Origin: Sphingobacteriales bacterium
GTDB taxonomy: Bacteria > Bacteroidota > Bacteroidia > Chitinophagales > Chitinophagaceae
Length of the DNA: 12,404 nt
Assembly (NCBI GenBank): GCA_024640385.1
Contig: JAHEFC010000077.1
Location: 1 to 12,404, forward strand
Direction of reading: 5' to 3'
The notes below the pieces were generated by a model. That model was given only the letters and a program-made list of their open reading frames with translations. It was not told the DNA's origin and ran no database searches. This document shows, piece after piece, positions 5,900 through 12,404 of the stretch. The stretch's first letter is position 1. Each line of letters starts with the position of its first letter. The position numbers and the translations under genes are program-made.

Positions 5900-6721
5900 A
5901 TGAATAAGTTATTCCTGTTGCCCGTGTTGATCACGCTATTTGCCATTGATCCAGTGAAACATGCGCCGGAGCCGGATTCTTATCGAAAAAAGAATTTCGA
6001 GCACGGGACTTATACGGCTTATCACGAAAATGGTAATAAGAAATTCTTTCTCGTTCAGAAAAAAAATAAACTCACAGGTGAATGGCGTTCCTGGTATCCT
6101 TCCGGAATGGTATGTGATTCGGGTCGTTTTGCTGGCAACATTCCCGATGGAGAATGGAAAGGTTGGTACCCGGATGGAACACTGCGTTATACCTGGCATT
6201 TAAGTTCTTCAAAGCTGAGTGCATTGAAAGATGAATTGATGCGGCAGCCCAAAATGAAAATGTTTGCTATATCCCAGAAGCCAATATCGGAAGCAGTGAA
6301 ATATTACCAGGCCGATCATCTTTTTGATCAGCCCACCTCGAAGCCCAGGGTGAGTTTACGAACCCAGTTGATACATGCCAAGTCTTACGATATACATTCT
6401 ATCGAAAAGAAAGTGACCAGCAACACCACTTCCAACAGTGGTTATGTTCCACCATTTCCTGAAATGTTATTGCACGGGGAATTTGCCAGTTTCTATCCCG
6501 GCGGTAAATTGAAAGAAGAAGGTGTATACATCAACGGACTCCGCGAAGGCGTATGGGAAGAAATGACGTTGACCGGCGAAAAATATCGCGGCTCTTACCA
6601 TCATGGCTATAGATCCGGAGAATGGAGAAAATACAATAAAGAGGGTAAACTCATTTCATATACCCGGTACAAACCCAATGGGGATGTTTCGGAAGAATAT
6701 GAGTTCAATTCAGCACGCTGA
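5900..6721 (+). CDS. MORN-repeat-variant (YwqK-like) protein
   Basis: This 273-residue protein has a hydrophobic N-terminus (residues 4-16), probably a signal peptide or anchor, and two blocks of MORN-variant repeats. Block 1 (about 35-99) has HGTYTAYHENGNKK, GEWRSWYPSGM and GEWKGWYPDGTL. Block 2 (about 192-268) has HGEFASFYPGGKLKEEG, GVWEEMTLTGEKYRG and GEWRKYNKEGKL. They are separated by a roughly 90-residue low-similarity linker. Each unit follows the G-x-W-x-x-(W/Y)-(Y/N)-x-(D/E/N)-G-x pattern of the family often annotated as YwqK antitoxin. In Bacteroidota these are usually stand-alone envelope proteins of unknown role, and no toxin gene is adjacent. It is divergent from the PKS operon. 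Its stop directly abuts that of the VOC gene, forming TGATCA. Confidence 0.75.
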   Translation: MNKLFLLPVLITLFAIDPVKHAPEPDSYRKKNFEHGTYTAYHENGNKKFFLVQKKNKLTGEWRSWYPSGMVCDSGRFAGNIPDGEWKGWYPDGTLRYTWHLSSSKLSALKDELMRQPKMKMFAISQKPISEAVKYYQADHLFDQPTSKPRVSLRTQLIHAKSYDIHSIEKKVTSNTTSNSGYVPPFPEMLLHGEFASFYPGGKLKEEGVYINGLREGVWEEMTLTGEKYRGSYHHGYRSGEWRKYNKEGKLISYTRYKPNGDVSEEYEFNSAR

Positions 6722-7102
6722 TCATTTCATCGAGTGAAAAGCCACACGATTGCCTTCTGAATCCAGGATCAGGGCCCAGAATCCCAGGTTATTCCCGATA
6801 TCAGTTTTAGGTTCTATTATTTTTCCTCCTGCTTTTTCTACGCGGTCCAGGTTAACCTGCAGATCCGGTTCGCAATTCAGATAGATCAGGCTGCCATTTG
6901 CGGATGGCGTGTAGAATGCCGGGTTATGAACTATTGCACCGCCCCGGCCTCCGTTCTGAAAATCATATAATAGAAAACCCATCTTAGCCGGTCCCATGGT
7001 TGATTCAGGCATCTGAAAATCGAAGATGGTTTCGTAGAATTTTTTGGCGCGTTCAAAATCTGAAACAGGGATCTCGAACCAGTTGATGGCGTGAACATTC
7101 AT
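6722..7102 (-). CDS. VOC superfamily (glyoxalase/bleomycin-resistance fold) protein
   Basis: This 126-residue single-domain protein has the two beta-alpha-beta-beta-beta modules of the vicinal oxygen chelate fold. Module 1 starts INWFEIPVSDFERAKKFYETIF (about 6-27). Module 2 contains YLNCEPDLQVNLDRVEKAGGKIIEP and ends with the strand GNRVAFHSMK. VOC proteins include lyases, isomerases, dioxygenases and antibiotic-binding proteins. The residues here do not point to one activity, so it should stay as a generic VOC protein. The ATG at 7102 is preceded by an AT-rich leader with no clear Shine-Dalgarno site. The stop abuts the convergent MORN-variant gene with zero spacing. Confidence 0.85.
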   Translation of the reverse strand: MNVHAINWFEIPVSDFERAKKFYETIFDFQMPESTMGPAKMGFLLYDFQNGGRGGAIVHNPAFYTPSANGSLIYLNCEPDLQVNLDRVEKAGGKIIEPKTDIGNNLGFWALILDSEGNRVAFHSMK

Positions 7103-7151
7103 GAATTAAAAATTTAGAATTAAAAAGTAAAAAAGCTCTTTAAATTAGAGC
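7103..7151. other. AT-rich divergent spacer with direct repeat and short hairpin
   Basis: GAATTAAAAA occurs at 7103-7112 and again at 7117-7126. It is followed by a 5-bp-stem inverted repeat GCTCT/AGAGC at 7135-7151. On the minus strand that stem is followed by six T residues, so it could terminate or attenuate leftward transcripts. The spacer must carry promoters for the VOC gene and the hydrolase gene, but no clear TAnnTTTG box is visible. The functional reading is weak. Confidence 0.25.
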
Positions 7152-7164
7152 ATATTACAGAAAC

Positions 7165-7959
7165 ATGAGAACCGTTTATACAATAGTATTACTGCTCGCT
7201 GCCTCATTTGCAGGAGCCCAGGATTTTGCACTCAAACAGCTCGAAGCATCACCCCGCCACCAGGAATGGGTTAACGTGGAATATGGGGGACGAAAGGTGC
7301 GGGCTTTTGTAGTATTTCCCGAGGTGTCAGCCAAGGCCACATCAGTGATCGTGATCCATGAGAACAGGGGTTTGAATGATTGGGCCCGGGCTATGGCCGA
7401 CCAGATCGCAGGCGAAGGGTTCATCGCCATTGCACCGGATCTGTTATCTGGCATGGCGCCCAACGGAGGCAATACTTCAGATTTTCCTACGGGTGATGCC
7501 GCCCGTGATGCGATCTATAAACTGGATACTGCACAGGTGAGAAAAGACCTGGATGCGGTAACAGCCTATGTATCCAAATTGCCTGCTGCCAATGGGAAAG
7601 TGGCAGTAGCGGGTTATTGCTGGGGTGGTGGTCAGTGTTTTAAAATGGCTACTACCAATGAGAACATAAAGGCTGCCTTTGTATTCTATGGTACGGGTCC
7701 TGAGGAAATATCTGCCATCAAACAAGTGAAGGCACCGGTCTATGGTTTTTATGGCGGAAACGATGCGCGGGTGAATGCCACCATTCCTAAATCTGATTCA
7801 CTGATGAAGGTGGCTGGTAAAAAATACGAGCCAGTTGTATATGATGGGGCAGGGCATGGCTTCATGCGTGCGGGCCAGGAGCCTACGGCTTCAGCAGAAA
7901 ATGCGAAGGCAAGGAATGAGGGTTTCGCACGTTTGGTCCAGTTGCTGAAAGGGATCTAA
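7165..7959 (+). CDS. Exported dienelactone hydrolase family protein
   Basis: This 264-residue alpha/beta hydrolase has an N-terminal signal peptide (hydrophobic 6-16, cleavage likely after GA at 17-18, before QDF). The dienelactone hydrolase layout is complete: Glu66 in HENRGL, nucleophile Cys152 in the elbow GYCWGG, Asp200 in GGNDARV and His231 in GAGHGFM. The classical enzyme opens dienelactones during chloroaromatic breakdown, but most exported Bacteroidota members have no assigned substrate and may act on other esters or lactones. No catechol-pathway gene is nearby. The start is at the only ATG preceding the signal peptide. The last 4 nt overlap the convergent DoxX-like gene. Confidence 0.88.
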   Translation: MRTVYTIVLLLAASFAGAQDFALKQLEASPRHQEWVNVEYGGRKVRAFVVFPEVSAKATSVIVIHENRGLNDWARAMADQIAGEGFIAIAPDLLSGMAPNGGNTSDFPTGDAARDAIYKLDTAQVRKDLDAVTAYVSKLPAANGKVAVAGYCWGGGQCFKMATTNENIKAAFVFYGTGPEEISAIKQVKAPVYGFYGGNDARVNATIPKSDSLMKVAGKKYEPVVYDGAGHGFMRAGQEPTASAENAKARNEGFARLVQLLKGI

Positions 7960-8327
7960 TTACCGGATGTTTTCTTCCAGAAATAATAGGAGAGCGCGCC
8001 CAGCGCAATAAACACTAACATGCCGAGACTACCGGGATCAAACTTCTCTGAGATGGAATAGATCGAGTAGGTAGCGCCGATCAGATCGAAGAACAAACCG
8101 GCGTAGGCCCATTCTTTGATCGTTTTCAGACCAGGTATTAATATGGCAATGGATCCAATGATCTTAGCCACACTGATGAACTGAATAAAATACACCGGGT
8201 AGCCCATCTGATCATGCAGCAATTGCAAAGCCTGCGGCTCGGGCTTAAGGCCGCCATAACTGGAAAAGATCATAGCAGCGGAAAAAAGTATGGTGAAGAT
8301 CCAGTAGGCGATTTTGGTCCTATGCAT
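7956..8327 (-). CDS. DoxX-like four-helix membrane protein
   Basis: This 123-residue protein has four hydrophobic segments (about 7-23, 45-64, 71-90 and 99-116), the size and layout of the DoxX-like group. Supporting motifs are an early SSYGGL loop (22-27), a conserved FIQFISVAKIIGSIAILIPG second helix and the loop IKEWAYAGLFFDLIGA before helix 3. DoxX proteins are inner-membrane proteins linked in some species to quinone or thiosulfate oxidation or redox stress. This subgroup has no firm function. The gene follows the DUF481 gene by 36 nt on the same strand, so they could be co-transcribed. Its stop overlaps the hydrolase stop. Confidence 0.82.
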   Translation of the reverse strand: MHRTKIAYWIFTILFSAAMIFSSYGGLKPEPQALQLLHDQMGYPVYFIQFISVAKIIGSIAILIPGLKTIKEWAYAGLFFDLIGATYSIYSISEKFDPGSLGMLVFIALGALSYYFWKKTSGN

Positions 8328-8363
8328 GTTTGTTATATTGGGATTTAAAATAAGAAGATCCTG

Positions 8364-9122
8364 TCAGAATTTGTAATCCAACCCTGTGCTGAACGTATAA
8401 TTGATCCTCGGTACGCCTGCTACGGGAGCATTGTCATAGAGATAGTTCAAGTTCAGTGTTATTGCGAACTTTTTTCCTGTTTTTACACTGAACTTCATCT
8501 GATCAAGTATCCGGTAATCGGTGATGCTGGTGAACAGGGGTTGGTAGAATATGGTATTCACTAGCTCGGTCTGGCTGTTGAACAGGAGTGAGAAGGATGC
8601 ATAACTGCTGCTCCTGATATCGTTATGGATCGTTTTAATACTGTCCAGTTCCCGCTCATATTCATGCATCACCAGGGTGGCAGCGTACAGCTTTAGTTTC
8701 TTGCTTCCGGATAACTTGAATCTTGGTCCTGCCCCGGTGAGGATACGATAATCAATTAAGGTAACGGGATTCTGCAGTATCTGGGAGAATGCTTCGATCC
8801 TTAATAGCTCGTTTATCTTTCGATTATAACGAAGATGAAGGAACGAATTGTTGATCAGCTTGACGGCATCCCCGGATAAAAAGCCATAGTTTCCCAGGAT
8901 GAGGAAAAGGTCTTTTTGAGTTTTGTACTGCAGGTGGGCATTCATCTGTGCCAGGAAAACTTCCTGGGTGTTCTTCGTGAAAGATACGCCTGCACCTAAT
9001 TCTCCTGCCCAGCCCACGGTATCCGTGTGGATCCTTGAATTTTCCACGTTAATGATCTGGGCATTTACGCTCGTGCTGAGGAGTAAAAACATGAGAATTG
9101 TAAAAGAAAATGATCGGATCAT
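8364..9122 (-). CDS. DUF481 family outer-membrane beta-barrel protein
   Basis: From the ATG at 9122 this gives 252 residues: a signal peptide (basic MIRS start, long hydrophobic core, cleavage after VNA near residue 21), then alternating strands ending in an aromatic residue (LDYKF), as expected for an outer-membrane barrel. The DUF481 signature appears as NSFLHLRYNRKINELLRIEAF followed by the DYRILTGAGPRFKL strand pair. The family has no confirmed biochemical role. An upstream in-frame ATG at 9290 would add 56 residues read through a tandem heptamer array (LQVAGYRLQV) and would bury the signal peptide. I reject that start. Confidence 0.82.
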   Translation of the reverse strand: MIRSFSFTILMFLLLSTSVNAQIINVENSRIHTDTVGWAGELGAGVSFTKNTQEVFLAQMNAHLQYKTQKDLFLILGNYGFLSGDAVKLINNSFLHLRYNRKINELLRIEAFSQILQNPVTLIDYRILTGAGPRFKLSGSKKLKLYAATLVMHEYERELDSIKTIHNDIRSSSYASFSLLFNSQTELVNTIFYQPLFTSITDYRILDQMKFSVKTGKKFAITLNLNYLYDNAPVAGVPRINYTFSTGLDYKF

Positions 9123-9201
9123 TTGTATAGACCTTAGCTGAGGGCTAAAACTTCTCCCCCTTATTATTTCGTTCAAAAATGGAAGTAAAATTGAAAAGGA
9201 A

Positions 9202-9224
9202 AAGGTTGCATCACATGCAACCTT
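9202..9224 (-). terminator. Hairpin after aceF, probable intrinsic terminator
   Basis: A perfect 10-bp stem (9202-9211 with 9215-9224) surrounds a 3-nt loop. In the minus direction it is followed by a T-rich tract (TTTCCTTTTCAATTTT), as expected for termination of the pyruvate dehydrogenase E2 transcript. Read on the plus strand it is also followed by a T-rich stretch. Its arm contains TGCAACC, the same word as the adjacent heptamer array, so it may belong to that element. Confidence 0.55.
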
Positions 9225-9235
9225 AATTGTTTTTC

Positions 9236-9298
9236 TGCAACCTGTAACCTGCAACCTGTAACCTGCAACCTGTAATCTGTAACTTGCCACCTGCGATA
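9236..9298. repeat. Tandem heptamer array TG(C/T)AACC, nine units
   Basis: Units at 7-bp steps read TGCAACC and TGTAACC alternately for the first five, then drift to TGTAATC, TGTAACT, TGCCACC and TGCGATA. The alternation makes a 14-bp higher-order unit. The array sits between the aceF stop and the DUF481 start. The hairpin at 9202-9224 carries an inverted and a direct copy of the same word, so array and hairpin may be one element. Confidence 0.85.
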
Positions 9299-9309
9299 GA
9301 GAGTTACAC

Positions 9310-10935
9310 TCAAACCAGCATCGTCACCGGGTTCTCCATATACTTCTTGAAAGTCTGTAGGAAGGCCGCACCAACTGCACCATCAACACTGCGGTGATCG
9401 CAGCTCAGTGTCACTTTCATGATGTTGGTAACACCAAATCCTTCACCTTTCTTCACCACGGTTTCTTTAATACGACCAACTGCAAGGATGCAACTGTCGG
9501 GCGGATTGATGATAGCGGTGAATTCATCGATATCCATCATCCCAAGATTTGAAATGGTGAATGTGTTGCCGGTGAATTCGGTTGGCTGTATTTTTTTATC
9601 TCTTGCTTTTGCATAAAGTTCCTTAGCATCAGCAGCGATCTGTGATAATGATTTCTGATCAGCATGACGGATCACGGGAACGATCAGGCCTTCAGGAAGT
9701 GCGATCGCTGATCCGATATGAATGTGTTGGTAAGTTCTGATGAAATCGCCCATCCAGCTGCTGTTCACCGCAGGATGCTGGCGCAGGGCCATGGCTGCGG
9801 CTTTGATGGTCATGTCCTGGAAAGAGATCTTAACAGGACTGATCTCATTCATTTGCGTACGCGCTGCCATCGCATTGTCCATATTGATCTCCATCGTCAG
9901 ATAGAAATGCGGCGCCGTGAACATGCTTTCACCGAGCCTGCGCGCAATGGTTTTGCGCATGGAGGTGAGCTGTGTATCTGTATATCCTTCCTGGCCTGTA
10001 GGTGCAAATGCAGCTACTTTGGCTGCAGGTGCAGCAGGTGCTGATGCAGCAGCTGCCGGTGCAGATGGAGCGGCGGATGGAACATAACTGTCCACATCTT
10101 TTTTCACGATCCTTCCTCCATCACCCGAACCAGCCAGTTTTTTCACGTCGATGCCTTTTTCTTCGGCTAGTCTTTTAGCAAGCGGGGATATTTTTAGACG
10201 GCCATTGCTACCATGCGCGTCGGCGGCCACTTCAACCGAGGCTGAAGCCTGGCTTGCTCCAGGGGCAGCGGCTGCAGTTGGTGCAGCAGCGGGTTGTGGA
10301 CTGTTCAATGAGGCCAGCAATGCAGATACATCTGTACCTTCCTTACCCACCATGGCAATGATATCGTTTACTTTGGCGGCTTCGCCTTCTTTCACGCCAG
10401 TGTATAATAATGTGCCTTCTACATAACCCACAACTTCCATAGTGGCTTTGTCAGTTTCTACATCGGCAATGGCATCATCACTTTTTACTTTATCTCCAAT
10501 ATTCTTATTCCATTTCACAATCTTTCCCTCAGTCATGGTATCACTTAACAGCGGCATCCTGATCACAGTAACGCCCAATTGTTCAGGAGTGACAGAAGGA
10601 GCAGATGCAACGGCTGGGGCTGGAGCAGCAGCAGGCGCCGGCGCTGCAACAGATCCGCCGGCAGCTGGTTTATCGAGCAGGGATTGTACATCTTCCCCTT
10701 CCTTACCAACAATAGCAATGATATCATTCACTTTTGCCGCCTCACCTTCAGGAACACCCAGGTAGAGCAGGGTGCCATCGGCATAACCCACTACTTCCAT
10801 AGTGGCTTTATCTGTTTCCACATCGGCTAAAACATCATCACTTTTTACTTTATCGCCCACTTTTTTGTTCCACTTGACGATTTTTCCTTCCGTCATGGTA
10901 TCGCTCAAAAGAGGCATTCTGATCACTTCTGCCAT
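9310..10935 (-). CDS. aceF: Pyruvate dehydrogenase E2, dihydrolipoamide acetyltransferase
   Basis: This 541-residue protein is the E2 core of a 2-oxoacid dehydrogenase complex, passing an acetyl group from E1 via lipoate to CoA in the cytoplasm. The domain order is lipoyl 1 (about 4-80, lipoylated Lys43 in ETDKATMEV), an Ala/Pro linker, lipoyl 2 (about 124-200, Lys163), an Ala-rich linker, the peripheral subunit-binding domain (about 247-282: KISPLAKRLAEEKGID through GGRIVKKDV), an Ala/Pro linker, and the catalytic domain (about 310-541) with the HRSVDG motif (His514, Asp518). The PVTMLV C-terminus is typical. The two lipoyl domains match residue for residue in register. Pyruvate is favoured over 2-oxoglutarate because of the two lipoyl domains. 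E1 and E3 genes are not in the window. The gene is also called pdhC. It lies 112 nt downstream of dnaX. Confidence 0.93.
   Translation of the reverse strand: MAEVIRMPLLSDTMTEGKIVKWNKKVGDKVKSDDVLADVETDKATMEVVGYADGTLLYLGVPEGEAAKVNDIIAIVGKEGEDVQSLLDKPAAGGSVAAPAPAAAPAPAVASAPSVTPEQLGVTVIRMPLLSDTMTEGKIVKWNKNIGDKVKSDDAIADVETDKATMEVVGYVEGTLLYTGVKEGEAAKVNDIIAMVGKEGTDVSALLASLNSPQPAAAPTAAAAPGASQASASVEVAADAHGSNGRLKISPLAKRLAEEKGIDVKKLAGSGDGGRIVKKDVDSYVPSAAPSAPAAAASAPAAPAAKVAAFAPTGQEGYTDTQLTSMRKTIARRLGESMFTAPHFYLTMEINMDNAMAARTQMNEISPVKISFQDMTIKAAAMALRQHPAVNSSWMGDFIRTYQHIHIGSAIALPEGLIVPVIRHADQKSLSQIAADAKELYAKARDKKIQPTEFTGNTFTISNLGMMDIDEFTAIINPPDSCILAVGRIKETVVKKGEGFGVTNIMKVTLSCDHRSVDGAVGAAFLQTFKKYMENPVTMLV
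10336..10926 (-). repeat. Internal duplication of the lipoyl-domain coding segment
   Basis: Codons 4-80 (10696-10926) and 124-200 (10336-10566) of the E2 gene are direct repeats offset by exactly 360 bp. Long stretches match at the DNA level, for example around the ETDKATMEV codons and at the start of each domain (RMPLLSDTMTEGKIVKWNK in both copies). This is normal domain duplication for PDH E2, with good nucleotide similarity. Confidence 0.8.
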
Positions 10936-10949
10936 AAAAAGGCCTTTTT
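10936..10949 (-). promoter_or_regulatory. 14-bp perfect palindrome abutting the aceF start codon
   Basis: AAAAAGGCCTTTTT lies directly before the ATG of the E2 gene. On the mRNA the first half holds an AAGG Shine-Dalgarno-like string about 7 nt from the ATG, and the second half could pair with it. It may modulate initiation or bind a protein, or it may be chance in an AT-rich leader. Confidence 0.35.
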
Positions 10950-10974
10950 AATTTGGAGGTCGAAAATAAGTCAA

Positions 10975-11043
10975 ATTCCGGATTCCGGATTCCGAATTCC
11001 GGATTAATGACCAATTCGCAATCCGGAATCCGCAATCCGGAAT
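10975..11043. repeat. Heptamer-built inverted repeat (CCGGATT family), copy 2
   Basis: The left arm (10975-11006) reads ATTCCGG, ATTCCGG, ATTCCGA, ATTCCGG at a strict 7-bp period. The right arm (11012-11043) reads AATTCGC, AATCCGG, AATCCGC, AATCCGG. The arms pair at about 27 of 32 positions around a 5-nt loop. It starts 4 nt after the dnaX stop and lies upstream of aceF. It shares its core word and structure with the copy at 3125-3216. Confidence 0.85.
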
Positions 11044-11047
11044 TATC

Positions 11048-12404
11048 CTAATAATCCAAATCCAGCCCCAACCTATCCCTCAGCTCCTTCACCATGGGGT
11101 ATAATTCGATCAGTTTCAGGTATTGTTCCCGGGAACTCAGGGGTTTTTCCCGGGGAGGCTCGTTGTCCGGCCTTTCTTCCAGGATCAGGTTGTACTTGAG
11201 CCGCCGGTTTTTAAAAAAATCCTGCATGAATTCGATCAGTCCGCCTCTTTCGGCCTCTATGAATTTCTGCTGGATCACGCTCTCTGTAATGATGTCAAAA
11301 GTATCTCCGTCAACCACCCTTAAAATGGCCAGCCTGAAATTGGTAGCGGCAGAAGGATTTTTCTGCTCGGTGAGTTTTTCCACGTATTGGCCCCAGGCCT
11401 GGTGCAATAGCTCTTCATTCAGCATCATTTGCTCCACCACCTGGTGCTGTTTATTGGCCACCATGTTCCGGAGCTTGGCCAGGGTCATATTGGTGCGGGG
11501 GGCTTCCTCTTTTTCAGCAGGAGGTTTTGGTCGGGGTACTGGCGGGGGAGCGGCCGGCACATCATCCTGTTCTTCGATCACCAGGGTTGGTCCGGGCAGG
11601 TTGGCTGGTTTTTTCTCTGCCGGCTTGGCCTGTTTTACTTCAATAATGGGAATGGCCCGGAATGCTACCGGTTTTACGCCATCAACTTTTTTTTTAGAGG
11701 AACCGTCTTCCGCCATTTCTATGGCCTGGTGGAGGTAGGTCAGTTTGATGAGTGCCAGTTCCACATGCAGCCTTTTGTTTCGGGCTTGTTTATAGCTCAT
11801 CTCGGCTTCGTTCAGGATCTGCAGGGCAGATACCAGCCAGGATAAAGACAGTTTCTTCGCAGCGGCGATATATTTTTCACGGAAGCTGTCGATCGCTTCC
11901 AGTAGTTCAGCGGTTTTTGCATCCCTGCTCACCAGCAGGTTCCTGAGGAACTCGGAAAACCCGTTCAAAACCATCTCGCCCTCAAAACCCTTGCGGTTGA
12001 TGTCTTCAAACAGCAACATGGCGTCGGCCAGTTTTTGCTGTTGCATATGTTCTAAAAGCCTGAAATAATAATCTTCGTCAAGAATATTCAGATGCTCCAG
12101 GGTATTCTGGTAATTCAGTTCGTGGTTGGTGAAACTGGCGATCTTATCCAGGATGCTCAGTGCATCGCGCATGCACCCTTCGCTTTTCTGGGCGATCACG
12201 TGCAGGGCGGCTTTCTCCGCTTTTATTTCTTCTTTCTCACAGATCTCCTGGAGATGGTCTACCGTATCCTGTGTAGTGATCCTTTTGAAATCAAAGATCT
12301 GGCAGCGGGACAGTATAGTGGGTAAGATTTTGTGTTTCTCGGTGGTGGCGAGAATGAAAATAGCATAGGGAGGGGGTTCTTCCAGGGTCTTCAGGAAAGC
12401 GTTG
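11048..12404 (-). CDS. dnaX: DNA polymerase III subunit gamma/tau, 5'-truncated by the window edge
   Basis: The frame is open from the window edge to a TAG at 11048-11050 and gives the last 451 residues. The visible part begins in the AAA+ clamp-loader module: NAFLKTLEEPP, sensor 1 (FILATTE), the arginine-finger motif (ILSRCQIF) and the sensor-2 helix (SEGCMRDALSILDKI). The helical collar domain follows, then a Pro/Lys/Glu-rich linker (with PAAPPPVPRPKPP), then a C-terminal domain ending GLDLDY. Gamma/tau loads the beta clamp and links the polymerases at the fork. The N-terminal Walker A and zinc-binding part, probably 115-130 residues, is outside the window. A GTG at 12199 looks like a start but is internal (Val). 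A heptamer palindrome follows the stop by 4 nt. Confidence 0.93.
   Translation of the reverse strand, partial: NAFLKTLEEPPPYAIFILATTEKHKILPTILSRCQIFDFKRITTQDTVDHLQEICEKEEIKAEKAALHVIAQKSEGCMRDALSILDKIASFTNHELNYQNTLEHLNILDEDYYFRLLEHMQQQKLADAMLLFEDINRKGFEGEMVLNGFSEFLRNLLVSRDAKTAELLEAIDSFREKYIAAAKKLSLSWLVSALQILNEAEMSYKQARNKRLHVELALIKLTYLHQAIEMAEDGSSKKKVDGVKPVAFRAIPIIEVKQAKPAEKKPANLPGPTLVIEEQDDVPAAPPPVPRPKPPAEKEEAPRTNMTLAKLRNMVANKQHQVVEQMMLNEELLHQAWGQYVEKLTEQKNPSAATNFRLAILRVVDGDTFDIITESVIQQKFIEAERGGLIEFMQDFFKNRRLKYNLILEERPDNEPPREKPLSSREQYLKLIELYPMVKELRDRLGLDLDY

Noticed and set aside
5900..6721. Antitoxin of a toxin-antitoxin pair (YwqK label)
   Set aside because: The MORN-variant repeats are real, but no small toxin gene is adjacent and the neighbours are unrelated. 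The antitoxin role is not supported.
8364..9290. 308-residue version of the DUF481 protein starting at 9290
   Set aside because: The first 56 residues are encoded partly by the heptamer array and place the signal peptide internally. The start at 9122 gives a normal exported protein.
9236..9298. CRISPR-like array
   Set aside because: The units are 7 bp and contiguous, with no spacers and no cas genes nearby.
11094..11738. 214-codon plus-strand open frame opposite dnaX
   Set aside because: It is antisense to a well-supported dnaX frame, its translation is Ser/Phe/Gly-rich with no recognisable motif, and such shadows are common opposite this codon usage.
12197..12199. GTG start giving a 383-residue stand-alone protein
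   Set aside because: The frame continues upstream to the window edge and encodes the clamp-loader motifs of DnaX, so this codon is an internal Val.

Overview
The window looks like a chromosomal segment of a Bacteroidota bacterium, most likely a member of the Chitinophagaceae or a close relative. This is inferred from the protein families (YkuK-type RNase H-like protein, YwqK-like MORN-variant protein, two-lipoyl-domain pyruvate dehydrogenase E2, DUF481 outer-membrane protein), the scarcity of Shine-Dalgarno sites, and intergenic spaces filled with short-period palindromic repeats. No rRNA, tRNA, CRISPR array, transposase or phage gene was found, and no gap between genes exceeds 190 bases.

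Left edge (1-915): the C-terminal end of the GTPase EngB on the plus strand converges on a YkuK-family gene. Their stop codons both touch one perfect 24-bp-arm hairpin. A second large hairpin (797-910) fills the next gap.

Centre (916-5806, minus strand): a compact six-gene run read right to left. It encodes a small exported protein of unknown function, a UbiA-family prenyltransferase, a type III polyketide synthase with an intact Cys-His-Asn triad, a class I SAM methyltransferase, an FAD-dependent oxidoreductase of the geranylgeranyl reductase/monooxygenase type, and a CoA-binding Rossmann protein. Gene spacing is -8 to +15 nt except for one 106-nt gap that holds a heptamer-built palindrome. 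The set resembles phenolic-lipid clusters such as Streptomyces srsABC (type III PKS, methyltransferase, flavoprotein) with a prenyltransferase added. I infer a lipid-soluble, methylated and possibly prenylated phenol or quinone made at the inner membrane. The product is not known from the sequence. The PKS appears to start at TTG inside the end of the UbiA gene.

Right of centre (5900-9122): a MORN-variant protein, a VOC protein, an exported dienelactone-hydrolase-family protein, a DoxX-like membrane protein and a DUF481 beta-barrel. Convergent pairs here abut or overlap at their stop codons.

Right edge (9310-12404): pyruvate dehydrogenase E2 (two lipoyl domains, subunit-binding domain, catalytic domain) and the C-terminal 451 residues of DNA polymerase III gamma/tau (dnaX), both on the minus strand.

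The recurring non-coding theme is a set of five intergenic elements built from degenerate 7- or 8-bp units, four of them folded into long inverted repeats. They have different core words but similar architecture, and they sit against the 3' ends of genes.
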